DNA of 64,000 bases from assembly GCF_029674545.1 (NCBI RefSeq), contig NZ_CP121354.1, forward strand, positions 124,001 to 188,000. The letters are read 5' to 3'. This stretch comes from Mesorhizobium sp. WSM4904 (lineage in GTDB: Bacteria; Pseudomonadota; Alphaproteobacteria; Rhizobiales; Rhizobiaceae). Positions within the stretch are counted from its first letter, which is position 1. Every line of letters begins with the position of its first letter. The notes beneath the pieces are model-generated. The model had not been told where the DNA came from. It was given only the letters and a program-made list of their open reading frames with translations, and ran no database searches. Positions 1-8,804 of the stretch are shown here, in pieces. The position numbers and the translations under genes are program-made.

Positions 1-35
1 GCGGCCATGGGGGCGATTTCGGTCGACTGACTCAT
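1..35 (-). CDS. dppC: Dipeptide ABC transporter permease DppC, N-terminal fragment
   Basis: Only the first codons lie in the window. The minus strand reads MSQSTEIAPMA from an ATG at 35-33, which overlaps the last base of the dppB stop codon (TGATG arrangement). Position and translational coupling right after dppB fit DppC, the second inner-membrane permease of a peptide ABC importer. The visible residues are too few to identify the protein on their own, so the call rests on gene order. Confidence 0.55.
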   Translation of the reverse strand, partial: MSQSTEIAPMA

Positions 36-1042
36 CACGCCGCCCTGATGCGCGGGTTGATGACGGCATAGAGCACGTCGACGATGAGATTCACGGCCAT
101 GACGATGAGGGCGATCAAAAGCAGACCTGACTGCACGACGACATAGTCGCGCTTGAAGATGGAATCGACCATCCACTTGCCGATGCCCGGCCAGGCGAAG
201 ATGGTTTCGGTGAGAATGGCGCCGGCAAGCAGCGTGCCGACCTGCAGGCCGATGGTGGTGACGACCGGGATCAGCGCGTTGCGCAGCGCGTGCACGCCAA
301 TGACGCGGGCGGCGGAAAGCCCCTTGGCGCGGGCGGTGCGGACATAGTCCTCGCCCAGCACCTCGAGCATGGCCGAGCGCGTCTGGCGCGCGATCACCGC
401 CAGCGGAATGGTGCCGAGCACGATCGCGGGCAGGACGAGATGGCTGAGCGCCGAGCGCAGCGCGTCCCATTTGCCATAGAGGATGCTGTCGATGGTCATG
501 AAGCCGGTGATCGGCTTCAGGAAGAACTGCAGGCCCATGCGGCCCGACACCGGCGTCCAGCCGAGATAGCCGGAAAAGAAGATGATGAGCAGCAGGCCCC
601 ACCAGAAGATCGGCATGGAATAGCCGACGAGCGCGGTGCCCATCAGCGACTGGTCGAACCACGAGCCGCGCTTGACGGCAGCGAATATGCCGGCCGGGAT
701 GCCGATCACCATGGCGAAGATCATGGCGAAGAAGGACAGTTCCAGCGTCGCCGGGAAGAGCGTCTTGAACTCCTCGAGAACCGGGCGCTTGGATGAAATC
801 GAGACGCCGAAGTCACCCGTGGCGACCTCGCCGACATAGCGCGCATACTGCTCCCAGATCGGCAGGTTGTAGCCGAACTGTTCCTTGAGCTCTTCGTAGC
901 GGGCGGGGGTGACGCCATGCTCGCCGGCCATGGCCAGGATCGGATCGCCGGGCAGCAGCCGGACGAAGGCGAAGGCGCAGATGGTGATGCCGACCAGGGT
1001 CGGGATCAGAAGTGCTATTTTGTTGAGAAGATATCGGAGCAT
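35..1042 (-). CDS. dppB: Dipeptide ABC transporter permease DppB
   Basis: Inner-membrane permease of a peptide ABC importer, 335 aa, the usual DppB/OppB length. The N-terminus MLRYLLNKIALLIPTLVGI is the typical first membrane segment. A hydrophilic part with LLPGDPI follows, then further membrane segments. The EAA-type cytoplasmic loop that contacts the ATPase is seen near YVRTARAKGLS. I chose the ATG at 1042 because the open frame upstream lacks family similarity. The gene lies 50 bp after dppA, across a perfect hairpin, and overlaps dppC by one base, so dppA-dppB-dppC is one operon reading off the left edge. Substrate is inferred from dppA. Confidence 0.93.
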   Translation of the reverse strand: MLRYLLNKIALLIPTLVGITICAFAFVRLLPGDPILAMAGEHGVTPARYEELKEQFGYNLPIWEQYARYVGEVATGDFGVSISSKRPVLEEFKTLFPATLELSFFAMIFAMVIGIPAGIFAAVKRGSWFDQSLMGTALVGYSMPIFWWGLLLIIFFSGYLGWTPVSGRMGLQFFLKPITGFMTIDSILYGKWDALRSALSHLVLPAIVLGTIPLAVIARQTRSAMLEVLGEDYVRTARAKGLSAARVIGVHALRNALIPVVTTIGLQVGTLLAGAILTETIFAWPGIGKWMVDSIFKRDYVVVQSGLLLIALIVMAVNLIVDVLYAVINPRIRAA

Positions 1043-1055
1043 CGTCGAATGGAAT

Positions 1056-1082
1056 GGGGCGGCGCTAAAATCGCGCCGCCCC
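1056..1082 (-). promoter_or_regulatory. Intercistronic hairpin between dppA and dppB
   Basis: A perfect 10-bp GC-only stem (GGGGCGGCGC with its complement) encloses a 7-nt loop in the 50-bp dppA-dppB gap. No T-run follows in the reading direction, so it is not a full intrinsic terminator. Such hairpins commonly protect the upstream message from 3' decay and raise the level of the binding protein over the permeases. That role is inferred. Confidence 0.6.
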
Positions 1083-1092
1083 GTTCGCAATA

Positions 1093-2691
1093 TTACTCGG
1101 CCTTGTCAACGCCGTCGAAGCGATGAATGCCGAGCGGGTCCATCTTGAAGCCGCTGACATTGTTGCGAACGACCGCATAAACCTGGCTGTGAGCCAGCAG
1201 GAAGGCGGGCGCCTGCTTGGCGAAGATTTCCTGCGCCTGCTCATAGAGCTTGGTGCGCTCGCCCTGGTCGCTGGTCTTCTTGGCCTTCTGGATCAGGTCC
1301 TCGAAGTCCTTGTCGCACCAGCTGGAGTAGTTCGAGACGCCGATGGCCGAGCAGGCGAAGAGGGTGGCGAAGAAGTTGTCCGGATCGCCATTGTCGCCGG
1401 TCCAGCCGATCTGGAAGGCGCCGGGACGGTCCTTCTTCTTGCCTTCCTCGCGATACTTCGTCCATTCGTAGTTGACGATGTTGGCCTTGACGCCGACCTT
1501 GGCCCAGTCGGCCTGGATCAGCTCAGCCGCGCGCTGGAAGTTCGGGTTGTACGGACGCACGCGGTCGGCGGCCCAGAGCTGGATTTCCTTCAGCCCGGCA
1601 TCGGCCAGCACCTTCTTGGCCGCTTCAGGGTCGTAGGAATCGAACTTCACATCCTTGTTCCACGACCACATGGTCGGCGGGATCAGGTTCTGGGCCGGCG
1701 TGGCACCTGCATCCTGGAACAGCGACTTGATCAGGGCTTCCCGGTCGATCGCCTGGTTGAGCGCATGACGAACCTCGGGCTTGTCGAGCGGCGGGATCGT
1801 CGTGTTGTAGCTCATGTAGCCGATGTTGAGGCCGGCCTGGTCCATCAGGGTCACGTCCTTGTTGGCCTTGATGGTGGCGATGTCGGCCGGGTTCGGATAG
1901 GGCGCGACGTCGCATTCGCCGGCCAGCACCTTCTGGATGCGGGCGGTCGCGTCAGGCGTGATGGCGAAGACGAGGTCGTCGATCTTCTCCTTGCCCTTGA
2001 AGTAGTCGGGGTTCGCCGCATAGCGGATGACCGAATCCAGCTGATAGTCGACGAACTGGAACGGGCCGGTGCCGATCGGCTTGGTCGAGAAGTCGGCCAT
2101 CTTGCCATCCTTCTCGAGCTGGTCGGCATATTCCTTCGAGACGATCGAGGCGAAGTCCATGCCGAGATTGGCCAGCATCGGCGCGTTCGGCTCGGTCAGC
2201 GTCAGCTTGACGGTCAGGTCGTCGACCTTTTCCCACTTGGCGACGTATTTCGGCATGTCCATGCCGGTGTAATAGTCCCAGGTCAGGTTCGGCAGATACT
2301 TCTCGCCGTTCCACGGATTCTGCTTGTTGAACTGACGGTCGAAGGAGAAGACGACGTCATCGGCATTGAGATCGCGGGTCGGCTTGAAATAGTCGGTGGT
2401 CTGGAACTTCACGCCCGGATGCAGGTGGAAAGTATAGACCAGGCCGTCGTCGGAGATTTCCCATTTGTCGGCGAGGCCGGGCTCGATCTCGGTGCCGCCA
2501 TGCTTGAACTCGACGAGGCGCGAATAGACCGTGCGCGACGAAGCGTCGAAGTCGTTACCGCCCGTCGTCGTACCCGGGTCGAAATTGGCCGGCGACGCTT
2601 CCGAGCAATAGACAAGCGTCTTTGCATTGGCCATGCCACCCAGGACGCTTGCAGCCAGCAACGCGGCTGCAAAAGTCATTGTCTTTTTCAT
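1093..2691 (-). CDS. dppA: Periplasmic dipeptide-binding protein DppA
   Basis: Solute-binding protein of SBP family 5, 532 aa. A Sec signal peptide (MKKTMTFAAALLAASVLGG, ending ANA) is followed by mature KTLVYCSEASPANFDPG. Blocks typical of E. coli DppA are visible: LNADDVVFSFDRQ, PIGTGPFQF, CDVAPYPNPADI, NLIPPTMW and GWTGDNGDPDNFFATLF. The start is the ATG at 2691, placed by the signal peptide and a GGGAG ribosome site 5-9 bases upstream; the longer frame is spurious. It is the first gene of the dpp operon and delivers di- or tripeptides to DppBC. Relatives can bind heme or aminolevulinate, so substrate is likely rather than certain. Confidence 0.94.
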   Translation of the reverse strand: MKKTMTFAAALLAASVLGGMANAKTLVYCSEASPANFDPGTTTGGNDFDASSRTVYSRLVEFKHGGTEIEPGLADKWEISDDGLVYTFHLHPGVKFQTTDYFKPTRDLNADDVVFSFDRQFNKQNPWNGEKYLPNLTWDYYTGMDMPKYVAKWEKVDDLTVKLTLTEPNAPMLANLGMDFASIVSKEYADQLEKDGKMADFSTKPIGTGPFQFVDYQLDSVIRYAANPDYFKGKEKIDDLVFAITPDATARIQKVLAGECDVAPYPNPADIATIKANKDVTLMDQAGLNIGYMSYNTTIPPLDKPEVRHALNQAIDREALIKSLFQDAGATPAQNLIPPTMWSWNKDVKFDSYDPEAAKKVLADAGLKEIQLWAADRVRPYNPNFQRAAELIQADWAKVGVKANIVNYEWTKYREEGKKKDRPGAFQIGWTGDNGDPDNFFATLFACSAIGVSNYSSWCDKDFEDLIQKAKKTSDQGERTKLYEQAQEIFAKQAPAFLLAHSQVYAVVRNNVSGFKMDPLGIHRFDGVDKAE

Positions 2692-3170
2692 TGAGCACTC
2701 CCTGATGTTCTTCCAAGCCCCTCTATCAGGCTCGCGAAGCGCGCATATAAGCACCGTTTTTCGGGCTTTGGAACACCCCGTTTGCGTACCCCATGGTAAG
2801 CAGGAAAAGAATCCGTATTCTCCTCAAATAGCGGAAAAAATGAGCAGAATTTTTCACTCACGACATTGTTAACGACCGCATTTTTTTATTGATCGACCGT
2901 TTGCCGGAATCAGAACGAGTAGCCCCTGCTTGCAATCCCGGTCCTCGTCCGCATGCGCTTCGAGGAGCGGTCGGGCGAAGAGATTTCGACGGCAAATCTT
3001 TCCGCCGCTGTCGCTGGGGCAAGACTTGCACGGCCGCTGATAGAGGCAATACATAGGCGCTATGCCGGATTTGTTGGGAATCCGCGATCGGCGGCAGCGG
3101 AGAACGCTTCCGATATCGGAGGCGGACGCGCCGCGAGGCAGCAAGACAAGGCACACCAGGGAGGGATTTG
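2692..3170. other. Divergent intergenic region, dppA to acyl-CoA ligase
   Basis: About 480 bp with no credible gene; short frames here lack ribosome sites and sensible composition. The dppA-proximal part (about 2800-2895) is AT-rich for this genome, with T and A runs, and probably holds the dpp promoter. I see no riboswitch or RNA gene that I recognise. Confidence 0.5.
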
Positions 3171-5171
3171 GTGGCAAAAGCAGCAAAGACGACGCCCCCG
3201 GCGAAGGCAAAAGCCAAGGCCGCGACCACCAATGCCGGCGCACCCAAGGCTTCACCTGCAAAGACTTCATCGGCCAAGGCCTCACCGGCCAAGACTTCTT
3301 CACCGGCAAAGACGGCGTCAAAGCCCAAGGTCGTCGCGAAGCCAGTTGCCGCTCAAGCGAAGACGAGCCCCAAGTCCATAACCAAGGCTGAGACCGCAAA
3401 AACCAGCAAGCCCGCCGCCACGAAGGCAGCGAGCACCGCAAAGCCGGCATCCGCTCCGGCCAGGCATCTGCCGAAGGCGATCACGGAACTCACCGCCGGG
3501 TTGCCGGACAAGCCGTGGCTCAAGAACTATCCGAAGAACATGCCTGCCGAGATCGGCCCGCTGCCATACAATTCGATCGGCGACTTCCTTGTCGGCGCCT
3601 GCAAGGAGTTTGCCGGCCGACCGGCCTTCGTCTGCATGGGCAAGTCGATCTCCTACGCCGAGCTCGAGCGGCTTTCGGCGGCCTTCGCCGCCTATCTGCA
3701 GTCGAAAGGACTGGAGAAGGGTGCGCGCGTGGCGCTGATGATGCCGAATGTGCTGCAATATCCGGTGGCGATGATGGCGGTGCTTCGCGCCGGCTTCACG
3801 GTGGTGAACGTCAACCCGCTCTACACGCCGCGCGAGCTGGAGCATCAGCTCAAGGATTCCGGCGCGCAGGCCATCGTCATCCTGGAAAACTTCGCCAACA
3901 CGCTGCAGGCGGTGATCGCCCGGACGCCGGTCAAGCATGTGGTGGTCGCGGCGATGGGCGACATGCTGGGCGGCCTGAAGGGAGCGATCGTCAACCTCGT
4001 CGTGCGGCGGGTGAAGAAGATGGTTCCCGCCTGGTCGCTGCCCGGCCACGTCAAATTCAACGCCGCGCTGAAGGCCGGCGGGCACCTCGCCTTCAAGCCC
4101 GCGGCGGTGTCGGGTGACGATATCGCCTTCCTGCAATATACCGGCGGCACGACCGGCGTCTCGAAGGGTGCGACGCTGCTGCACCGGAACGTCTTGTCCA
4201 ACGTGGCGCAGAATTCGCTGTGGGTGGAGGACGCCTACACGGTCAAGCCGAAGCCGGCGCATCTCAACTTCATCTGCGCGCTGCCGCTCTACCACATCTT
4301 CGCGCTGACTGTGAACGCGCTGATGGGCATGCAGCAAGGCGCGCAGAACGTGCTCGTCCCGAACCCGCGCGACATTCCGGGCTTCGTCAAGGAACTGCAG
4401 AAATATCCGGCCCACATCTTCCCCGGCCTCAACACGCTGTTCAACGCGCTGCTCAACAATGAGGATTTCCGCAAGCTCGACTTCAAGCCGCTGATCCTGA
4501 CGCTTGGCGGCGGCATGGCGGTGCAGAAGGGCGTGGCCGAGCGCTGGAAGGCGCTGACCGGCTGTCCGGTGAGCGAGGGCTACGGGCTTTCCGAAACCTC
4601 GCCGGTGGCCACCGCCAACAAGTTCAGCTCAAGCGACTTCACCGGCACGATCGGCCTGCCGCTGCCTTCGACCGAGATTGCCATCCGCGACGACGACGGC
4701 AACAACGTGCCGCTCGGTGAAGTCGGCGAGATCTGCATCCGCGGGCCGCAGGTGATGGCCGGCTACTGGAACCGTCTGGACGAGACCGCCAAGGTGATGA
4801 CCAAGGACGGCTTCTTCAAGTCGGGCGACATGGGCTTCATGGACGAGCGTGGCTACACCAAGATCGTCGACCGCAAGAAGGACATGATCCTGGTCTCCGG
4901 CTTCAACGTCTATCCGAACGAGCTGGAAGAGGTCGTGGCGCACCACCCGGGCGTGCTGGAAGTGGCGGCGATCGGTGTGCCGGACGAGCATTCCGGCGAG
5001 GTGCCGAAGCTGTTCGTGGTCAAGAAGGACCCCGCGCTCACCGTTGAGGCGCTGACTGCCTATTGCCGCGAGAACCTGACCGGCTACAAGCGGCCGAGAT
5101 ACATCGAATTCCGCAGCGAGCTGCCGAAGACGCCGGTCGGCAAGATCCTGCGGCGCGCATTGCGGGAATAA
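3171..5171 (+). CDS. fadD: Long-chain fatty-acid-CoA ligase with Lys/Ala-rich N-terminal tail
   Basis: ATP-dependent acyl-CoA synthetase of the ANL superfamily, activating fatty acids for beta-oxidation or lipid synthesis. It has 666 aa from GTG 3171, preferred over the TTG three bases earlier because it is better spaced from GGGAGGG. The AMP-binding P-loop YTGGTTGVSKG starts at residue 323. GYGLSETSP, KSGDMGF, the hinge DRKKDMILVSGFNVYP and the C-terminal lysine motif PKTPVGKILRR follow. Residues 1 to about 100 are unlike ordinary FadD: almost only K, A, P, S and T, with SPAKTS-like repeats resembling histone H1 tails. One base separates it from the next methyltransferase gene. Confidence 0.92.
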   Translation: MAKAAKTTPPAKAKAKAATTNAGAPKASPAKTSSAKASPAKTSSPAKTASKPKVVAKPVAAQAKTSPKSITKAETAKTSKPAATKAASTAKPASAPARHLPKAITELTAGLPDKPWLKNYPKNMPAEIGPLPYNSIGDFLVGACKEFAGRPAFVCMGKSISYAELERLSAAFAAYLQSKGLEKGARVALMMPNVLQYPVAMMAVLRAGFTVVNVNPLYTPRELEHQLKDSGAQAIVILENFANTLQAVIARTPVKHVVVAAMGDMLGGLKGAIVNLVVRRVKKMVPAWSLPGHVKFNAALKAGGHLAFKPAAVSGDDIAFLQYTGGTTGVSKGATLLHRNVLSNVAQNSLWVEDAYTVKPKPAHLNFICALPLYHIFALTVNALMGMQQGAQNVLVPNPRDIPGFVKELQKYPAHIFPGLNTLFNALLNNEDFRKLDFKPLILTLGGGMAVQKGVAERWKALTGCPVSEGYGLSETSPVATANKFSSSDFTGTIGLPLPSTEIAIRDDDGNNVPLGEVGEICIRGPQVMAGYWNRLDETAKVMTKDGFFKSGDMGFMDERGYTKIVDRKKDMILVSGFNVYPNELEEVVAHHPGVLEVAAIGVPDEHSGEVPKLFVVKKDPALTVEALTAYCRENLTGYKRPRYIEFRSELPKTPVGKILRRALRE

Positions 5172-5172
5172 C

Positions 5173-5886
5173 TTGGCCGACAGTGCCGCCGGTGTGACGC
5201 CAGAGCGCCGCGCGGGCCTCGATCCGGCGGAATTCATCAAGGCGAACATGCGGCTTTTGCCGGTGCCGTCGCTGCCTGAAATCCGCCTCTATACGGCCCA
5301 TCCCGGCAGCGGGCTGAGGCGGCTCCTGGAACCGGACGACGGCAAATACGACCGCTCAGCCGAGCCGCAGCCGCCCTACTGGGCCTATGCCTGGGCGGGC
5401 GGCGCGGTGCTGGCGCGCTACATCCTCGACCGGCCTTCGAGCGTCGCGGGCCGTCGCGTGCTCGACCTCGGGGCCGGCTCCGGCCTTGTCGCCATCGCTG
5501 CGGCAAAGGCCGGAGCAAGCGAGGTGGTCGCGGCGGAAATCGACCGCAACGGTATTGTCGCGCTTGGCCTCAACGCCGCGGCCAACGGCGTCGCCATGAC
5601 CATAATCGGCGAGGACATCACCGACGGTCCGCCGCCCGGCGTCGATCTGGTGCTGGCCGGCGATGTTTTTTACGGACGGGCGGTCGCGCGGCGGGTCATC
5701 CCATTCCTCGACCGGTGCCTTGCCGCCGGCATCGACGTGCTGGTCGGCGACCCGGGCCGCGCCTGGCTGCCCAGGCGGCGGCTTCGCCTGCTTGGCGAAT
5801 ATCAGGTGCCAGATGTCGGCGGGAACGGCGGCGGCGAGCCGAAGCCGAGCGGAGTGTTTGCGTTTGTGCCGAAGGGCGCCGGTTAG
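5173..5886 (+). CDS. Class I methyltransferase, ETF-beta lysine methyltransferase (METTL20) type
   Basis: SAM-dependent protein methyltransferase, 237 aa, starting with TTG one base after the ligase stop and so probably translationally coupled. Motif I VLDLGAGSGLVAIAAA begins at residue 96, the acidic end of strand 2 is AAEIDRN, and the family-specific D-x-F-Y motif is DVFY at 164-167. PPYWAYAWAGG before motif I matches the substrate-side signature of METTL20 and its Agrobacterium relative. That family trimethylates lysines on the beta subunit of electron-transfer flavoprotein, and the bacterial relative also acts on ribosomal L7/L12. Being next to an acyl-CoA ligase suits a role in tuning beta-oxidation electron transfer. 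It is often annotated loosely as PrmA; substrate is inferred. Confidence 0.78.
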   Translation: MADSAAGVTPERRAGLDPAEFIKANMRLLPVPSLPEIRLYTAHPGSGLRRLLEPDDGKYDRSAEPQPPYWAYAWAGGAVLARYILDRPSSVAGRRVLDLGAGSGLVAIAAAKAGASEVVAAEIDRNGIVALGLNAAANGVAMTIIGEDITDGPPPGVDLVLAGDVFYGRAVARRVIPFLDRCLAAGIDVLVGDPGRAWLPRRRLRLLGEYQVPDVGGNGGGEPKPSGVFAFVPKGAG

Positions 5887-5957
5887 AGCAGCTCATCTCT
5901 GGCGGAATCGCTGACCTGCTCTAACGGAAAGCCGTCGCACGCTTTTTCTGGAAGTGC
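5886..5957. repeat. Degenerate rhizobial intergenic repeat at a convergent junction
   Basis: Starts with GAGCAGCTCATC and continues with ACGGAAAGCCGTCGCACGC and TTTTTCTGGAAGTGCTTC. The same order of blocks occurs at 62510-62662, so both are copies of one repeat family. It fills the gap between two convergent genes. Confidence 0.6.
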
Positions 5958-5958
5958 T

Positions 5959-6684
5959 TCAGCCAGCCGCCACGCTCACCCGCGCGGCCAGAAAATCCGG
6001 CAGGTCGGCGACCGAATCCAGGATGACGTCGGCCATCGGCGACAGCGAGTCGCGCGTGCCGGTGCCGGAAAGAACGCCCACCGCCAGCCCGCAGCCGCCG
6101 GCGCGCGCCATTTCGAGGTCGTGGCGGTTGTCGCCGACCATGGCGATCTCGCTGGGCTTCAGCCCGGTCAGGTCGCAGAACGCGACGACCGTATCGGGCG
6201 CCGGCTTGGGGTTGGCCACGGCATCGTAACCGAAGGCGGCGTCGAAGAGCTGCGCGACGCCGAGCGTGGCGAGCGTCTTCTCGGCGCCGCTGGTGGAATC
6301 GTTGGTGGCGACGCCCATGCGGAAGGATTTCTTGTGCAGCGTCCTCAGCGAATCGATGATGCCGGGAAGCGCGACCGCCATCGATGAGCCCTGCACCGAG
6401 GTGATCTCGTTGAAGCGGGAGACGGCCAGCATCTGGTCCTCGTCGGACAGGCGCGGGAACCAGAGCTCGACGACATCCATGTTCGAGCCGGACGCGAAGA
6501 TCGAATCGGGCTTGAAGCGCTTGCTGACGAAATCGAAGCCGGCGGCGGCGAGCAGCCTGTCGGCCTTCCAGCGGTCGCCCTCGGCGGCGTCCATGGCCAT
6601 GAAGTCGGCAATGCCGAGCCAGGTTGCGTTGAAGTCGACAAGCGTGCCGTCCTTGTCGAACAGAATTCCCTTGATATCCGCCAA
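5959..6684 (-). CDS. HAD-family phosphatase, phosphoglycolate phosphatase-like
   Basis: Haloacid dehalogenase-like hydrolase, 241 aa. Motif I is FDKDGTLVDF with the catalytic aspartates at residues 10 and 12. The cap region follows, then motif II near GVATNDST, and the C-terminal motif MVGDNRHDLEMARAAG-like stretch binds magnesium. It likely removes phosphate from a small metabolite; phosphoglycolate is a family-based guess. It starts 6 bp after the pgi stop, so the two are cotranscribed on the minus strand. The annotated start MADIKGILFDKDG has the usual short lead before motif I. Confidence 0.82.
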   Translation of the reverse strand: MADIKGILFDKDGTLVDFNATWLGIADFMAMDAAEGDRWKADRLLAAAGFDFVSKRFKPDSIFASGSNMDVVELWFPRLSDEDQMLAVSRFNEITSVQGSSMAVALPGIIDSLRTLHKKSFRMGVATNDSTSGAEKTLATLGVAQLFDAAFGYDAVANPKPAPDTVVAFCDLTGLKPSEIAMVGDNRHDLEMARAGGCGLAVGVLSGTGTRDSLSPMADVILDSVADLPDFLAARVSVAAG

Positions 6685-6690
6685 ATCCTT

Positions 6691-8334
6691 TTACTCCGCG
6701 CCGCGCAATTGGTGGATATGAGCCACCAGCCCGGCAGTCGAGGCGTCGCGTTTTGCGGCAGTCTCCTTGCCTTCCACGACAGGCAGCAGGCCCGTCGCCA
6801 ATTCCTTGCCAAGTTCGACACCCCACTGGTCGAACGAATTGATGTTGAACAGCGTGCCCTCGACGAAGACGCGATGCTCGTATAGCGCGATCAGCCGGCC
6901 GAGCGTGCGCGGATCGAGCTTGCGATAGAGGATGGTGAGCGAGGGCCGGTTGCCCGAAAACACACGGTGCGGCGCGATGCGGTCGACATCGGCGGGCTTC
7001 AAGCCCTTGGCCAGCATCTGCGCGCGCGCCTCTTCCAGCGTGCGGCCCTTCATGAAGGCCTCCGACTGGGCCAGGCAGTTGGCGAGCAGCAGGTCGTGAT
7101 GGGTCTTCAGTTCCGGCTCGTGGCCGACGGCGGCAGCGAGGAACTCGACCGGGATGAAATCGGTGCCCTGATGCAAAAGCTGGAAGAAGGCATGCTGGCC
7201 GTTGGTGCCGGGCTCGCCCCAGACCAGCGGACCGGTCGGCGTCGCGACGGCGCCGCCATCCAGCGTCACACTCTTGCCGTTCGATTCCATATCGAGCTGC
7301 TGCAGGTAGGCCGGCAGGCGCGACAGGCGCTGGTCGTAGGGAATGACGGCGCGCGCCGGATATTTGCAGACGACGCGGTGCCACCAGCCGATCAGCCCGA
7401 GCAGAGCCGGCAGGTTCTTCCGCAGGGGTGCTGAGCGGAAATGCTCGTCCATCTCATGCGCGCCGTCGAGGAAGGCGCGGAAGTTGCGCGGACCGATGGC
7501 GATCATCACCGGCAGGCCGATGGCGCTCCAGACCGAGTAGCGGCCGCCGACCCAGTCCCAGAAGCCGAAGACGCGGTCCTTTTCGATGCCGAACTTCGCC
7601 ACCAGGTCGAGCGCGGTCGAGACGGCGGCGAAATGCTTGCCGATCGCCTCCTTGCCCAGCGCCTTCTCCACCCATTTGCGCGCCGTCTCGGCGTTGGTCA
7701 TCGTCTCGACCGTGGTGAAGGTCTTGGAGGCGACGATGAACAGCGTCGTTTCTGGAGACAAACCCTTCAGCGTGTCGTGGATATGGGCGCCGTCGACATT
7801 GGAGACGTAATGCGCGCGCGGGCCGTCGTGGTAGGGGGCGAGCGCCAGCGTGACCATCGCCGGCCCAAGGTCCGAGCCGCCGATGCCGATATTGACGATG
7901 TCGGTGATCTTCTTGCCGGTGGCGCCGGCGGCCTCGCCGGAGCGGATGGCATCGGCAAAGGCGCCCATGGCGTCGAGCACGGCAATCACATCGGCCTTGG
8001 TGTCCTGGCCATCGACCACGACGCCCTTGCCGGTCAAATTGCGCAACGCCGTGTGCAGCACGGCGCGGCCCTCGGTGACGTTGATCTTCTTGCCTTCGAA
8101 CATCGCGGCGCGGCGGCCTTCGAGATCGGCGGCGCCGGCTAGCTTCTCCAGCATGGCCATCGTGTCGGCGTCGACCGCGCATTTCGACCAGTCGAGCAGA
8201 AGGTCGCCATCGGTGGCGGAGAATTTTTCGAAGCGCCTGGGATCGGCGGCGAAGGCTTCGCGCATGGTGCCCTTGGCCGCAACGCGCTGGTCACGCAACG
8301 CGGCAAGCTGCTTGTCGAAGGCTGACTGGTCCAC
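6691..8334 (-). CDS. pgi: Glucose-6-phosphate isomerase
   Basis: Interconverts glucose 6-phosphate and fructose 6-phosphate in the cytoplasm. It has 547 aa, the full length of the large bacterial PGI form. Diagnostic blocks are visible: [72 protein letters not shown] and [18 protein letters not shown]. Translation starts at a GTG at 8334 behind AGGAG. The gene leads a two-gene operon with the HAD phosphatase. Upstream on the minus strand lies the 23-bp repeat array at 8448-8697, so its promoter must sit in 8335-8450 or beyond the array. Confidence 0.97.
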   Translation of the reverse strand: MDQSAFDKQLAALRDQRVAAKGTMREAFAADPRRFEKFSATDGDLLLDWSKCAVDADTMAMLEKLAGAADLEGRRAAMFEGKKINVTEGRAVLHTALRNLTGKGVVVDGQDTKADVIAVLDAMGAFADAIRSGEAAGATGKKITDIVNIGIGGSDLGPAMVTLALAPYHDGPRAHYVSNVDGAHIHDTLKGLSPETTLFIVASKTFTTVETMTNAETARKWVEKALGKEAIGKHFAAVSTALDLVAKFGIEKDRVFGFWDWVGGRYSVWSAIGLPVMIAIGPRNFRAFLDGAHEMDEHFRSAPLRKNLPALLGLIGWWHRVVCKYPARAVIPYDQRLSRLPAYLQQLDMESNGKSVTLDGGAVATPTGPLVWGEPGTNGQHAFFQLLHQGTDFIPVEFLAAAVGHEPELKTHHDLLLANCLAQSEAFMKGRTLEEARAQMLAKGLKPADVDRIAPHRVFSGNRPSLTILYRKLDPRTLGRLIALYEHRVFVEGTLFNINSFDQWGVELGKELATGLLPVVEGKETAAKRDASTAGLVAHIHQLRGAE

Positions 8335-8447
8335 TGGCGGGCTCCTGGCGGGTTTTTACAATGATTTTAACAGGCTGGATGTTTCCGGCGCGTGTCGTCG
8401 CGACATTCTATTGAGCCGATTTCCCTTTTTTCGTTCAAGCGCGGCGG

Positions 8448-8697
8448 CGATGACCTAAGGTCACGCCTCGATGACCTAAGGGTCACGCCCCGATGATGCA
8501 AAGCGACACGTCTCGATGACGCGAGGCGTCACGCTTCGATGACCTAAGGCATCACGCCTCGATGAGGCAAGGCGCCACGCCTTTATGCCGCACCGCATCA
8601 CGCTTTTATGATGCGGTGCGGCACCATTTTGCGGCCAATGGACGGACCACTTCGTGGCCAATGGATGGACCACTTCCTGGCCAATGGATCACTGGCA
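8448..8697. repeat. Tandem array, about 11 units, 21-23 bp period, with internal dyads
   Basis: CGATGA or a variant recurs at 8448, 8469, 8491, 8514, 8537, 8560, 8583 and 8606. The 23-bp step then continues with GGCCAATGG at 8633, 8656 and 8679. Early units have the form CGATGACCTAAGGTCACGCC. Several are dyads with arms that differ between units, such as TGACCTAAGGTCA and TGACGCGAGGCGTCA. The last three units share a second sequence, GGCCAATGGATGGACCACTT. The array lies between the start of pgi and the start of the MocR-type regulator, ending about 107 bp before the latter. There are no unique spacers, so it is not a CRISPR. Confidence 0.85.
8586..8623. other. 15-bp inverted repeat formed by two neighbouring array units
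   Basis: TGCCGCACCGCATCA at 8586-8600 and its exact reverse complement at 8609-8623 enclose an 8-nt loop, CGCTTTTA. It is the strongest hairpin of the array. No T-run follows closely on either strand, so terminator function is doubtful. Confidence 0.75.
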
Positions 8698-8804
8698 TAA
8701 ATCCCAGCGATCAGAAAAATTGATTGGCGCAACCCCTTGTGCCACCCCTACACTCGACTGGTCCAGCCAAGTGAAAACAGCTGGCCATCCGAGGAAGACC
8801 TCCC

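Noticed and set aside
1123..2694. A 523-codon plus-strand frame opposite dppA
   Set aside because: It is a shadow of DppA, which is supported by signal peptide, ribosome site and family motifs.
8448..8697. CRISPR array
   Set aside because: Units are contiguous without unique spacers, vary among themselves, and there are no cas genes in the window.
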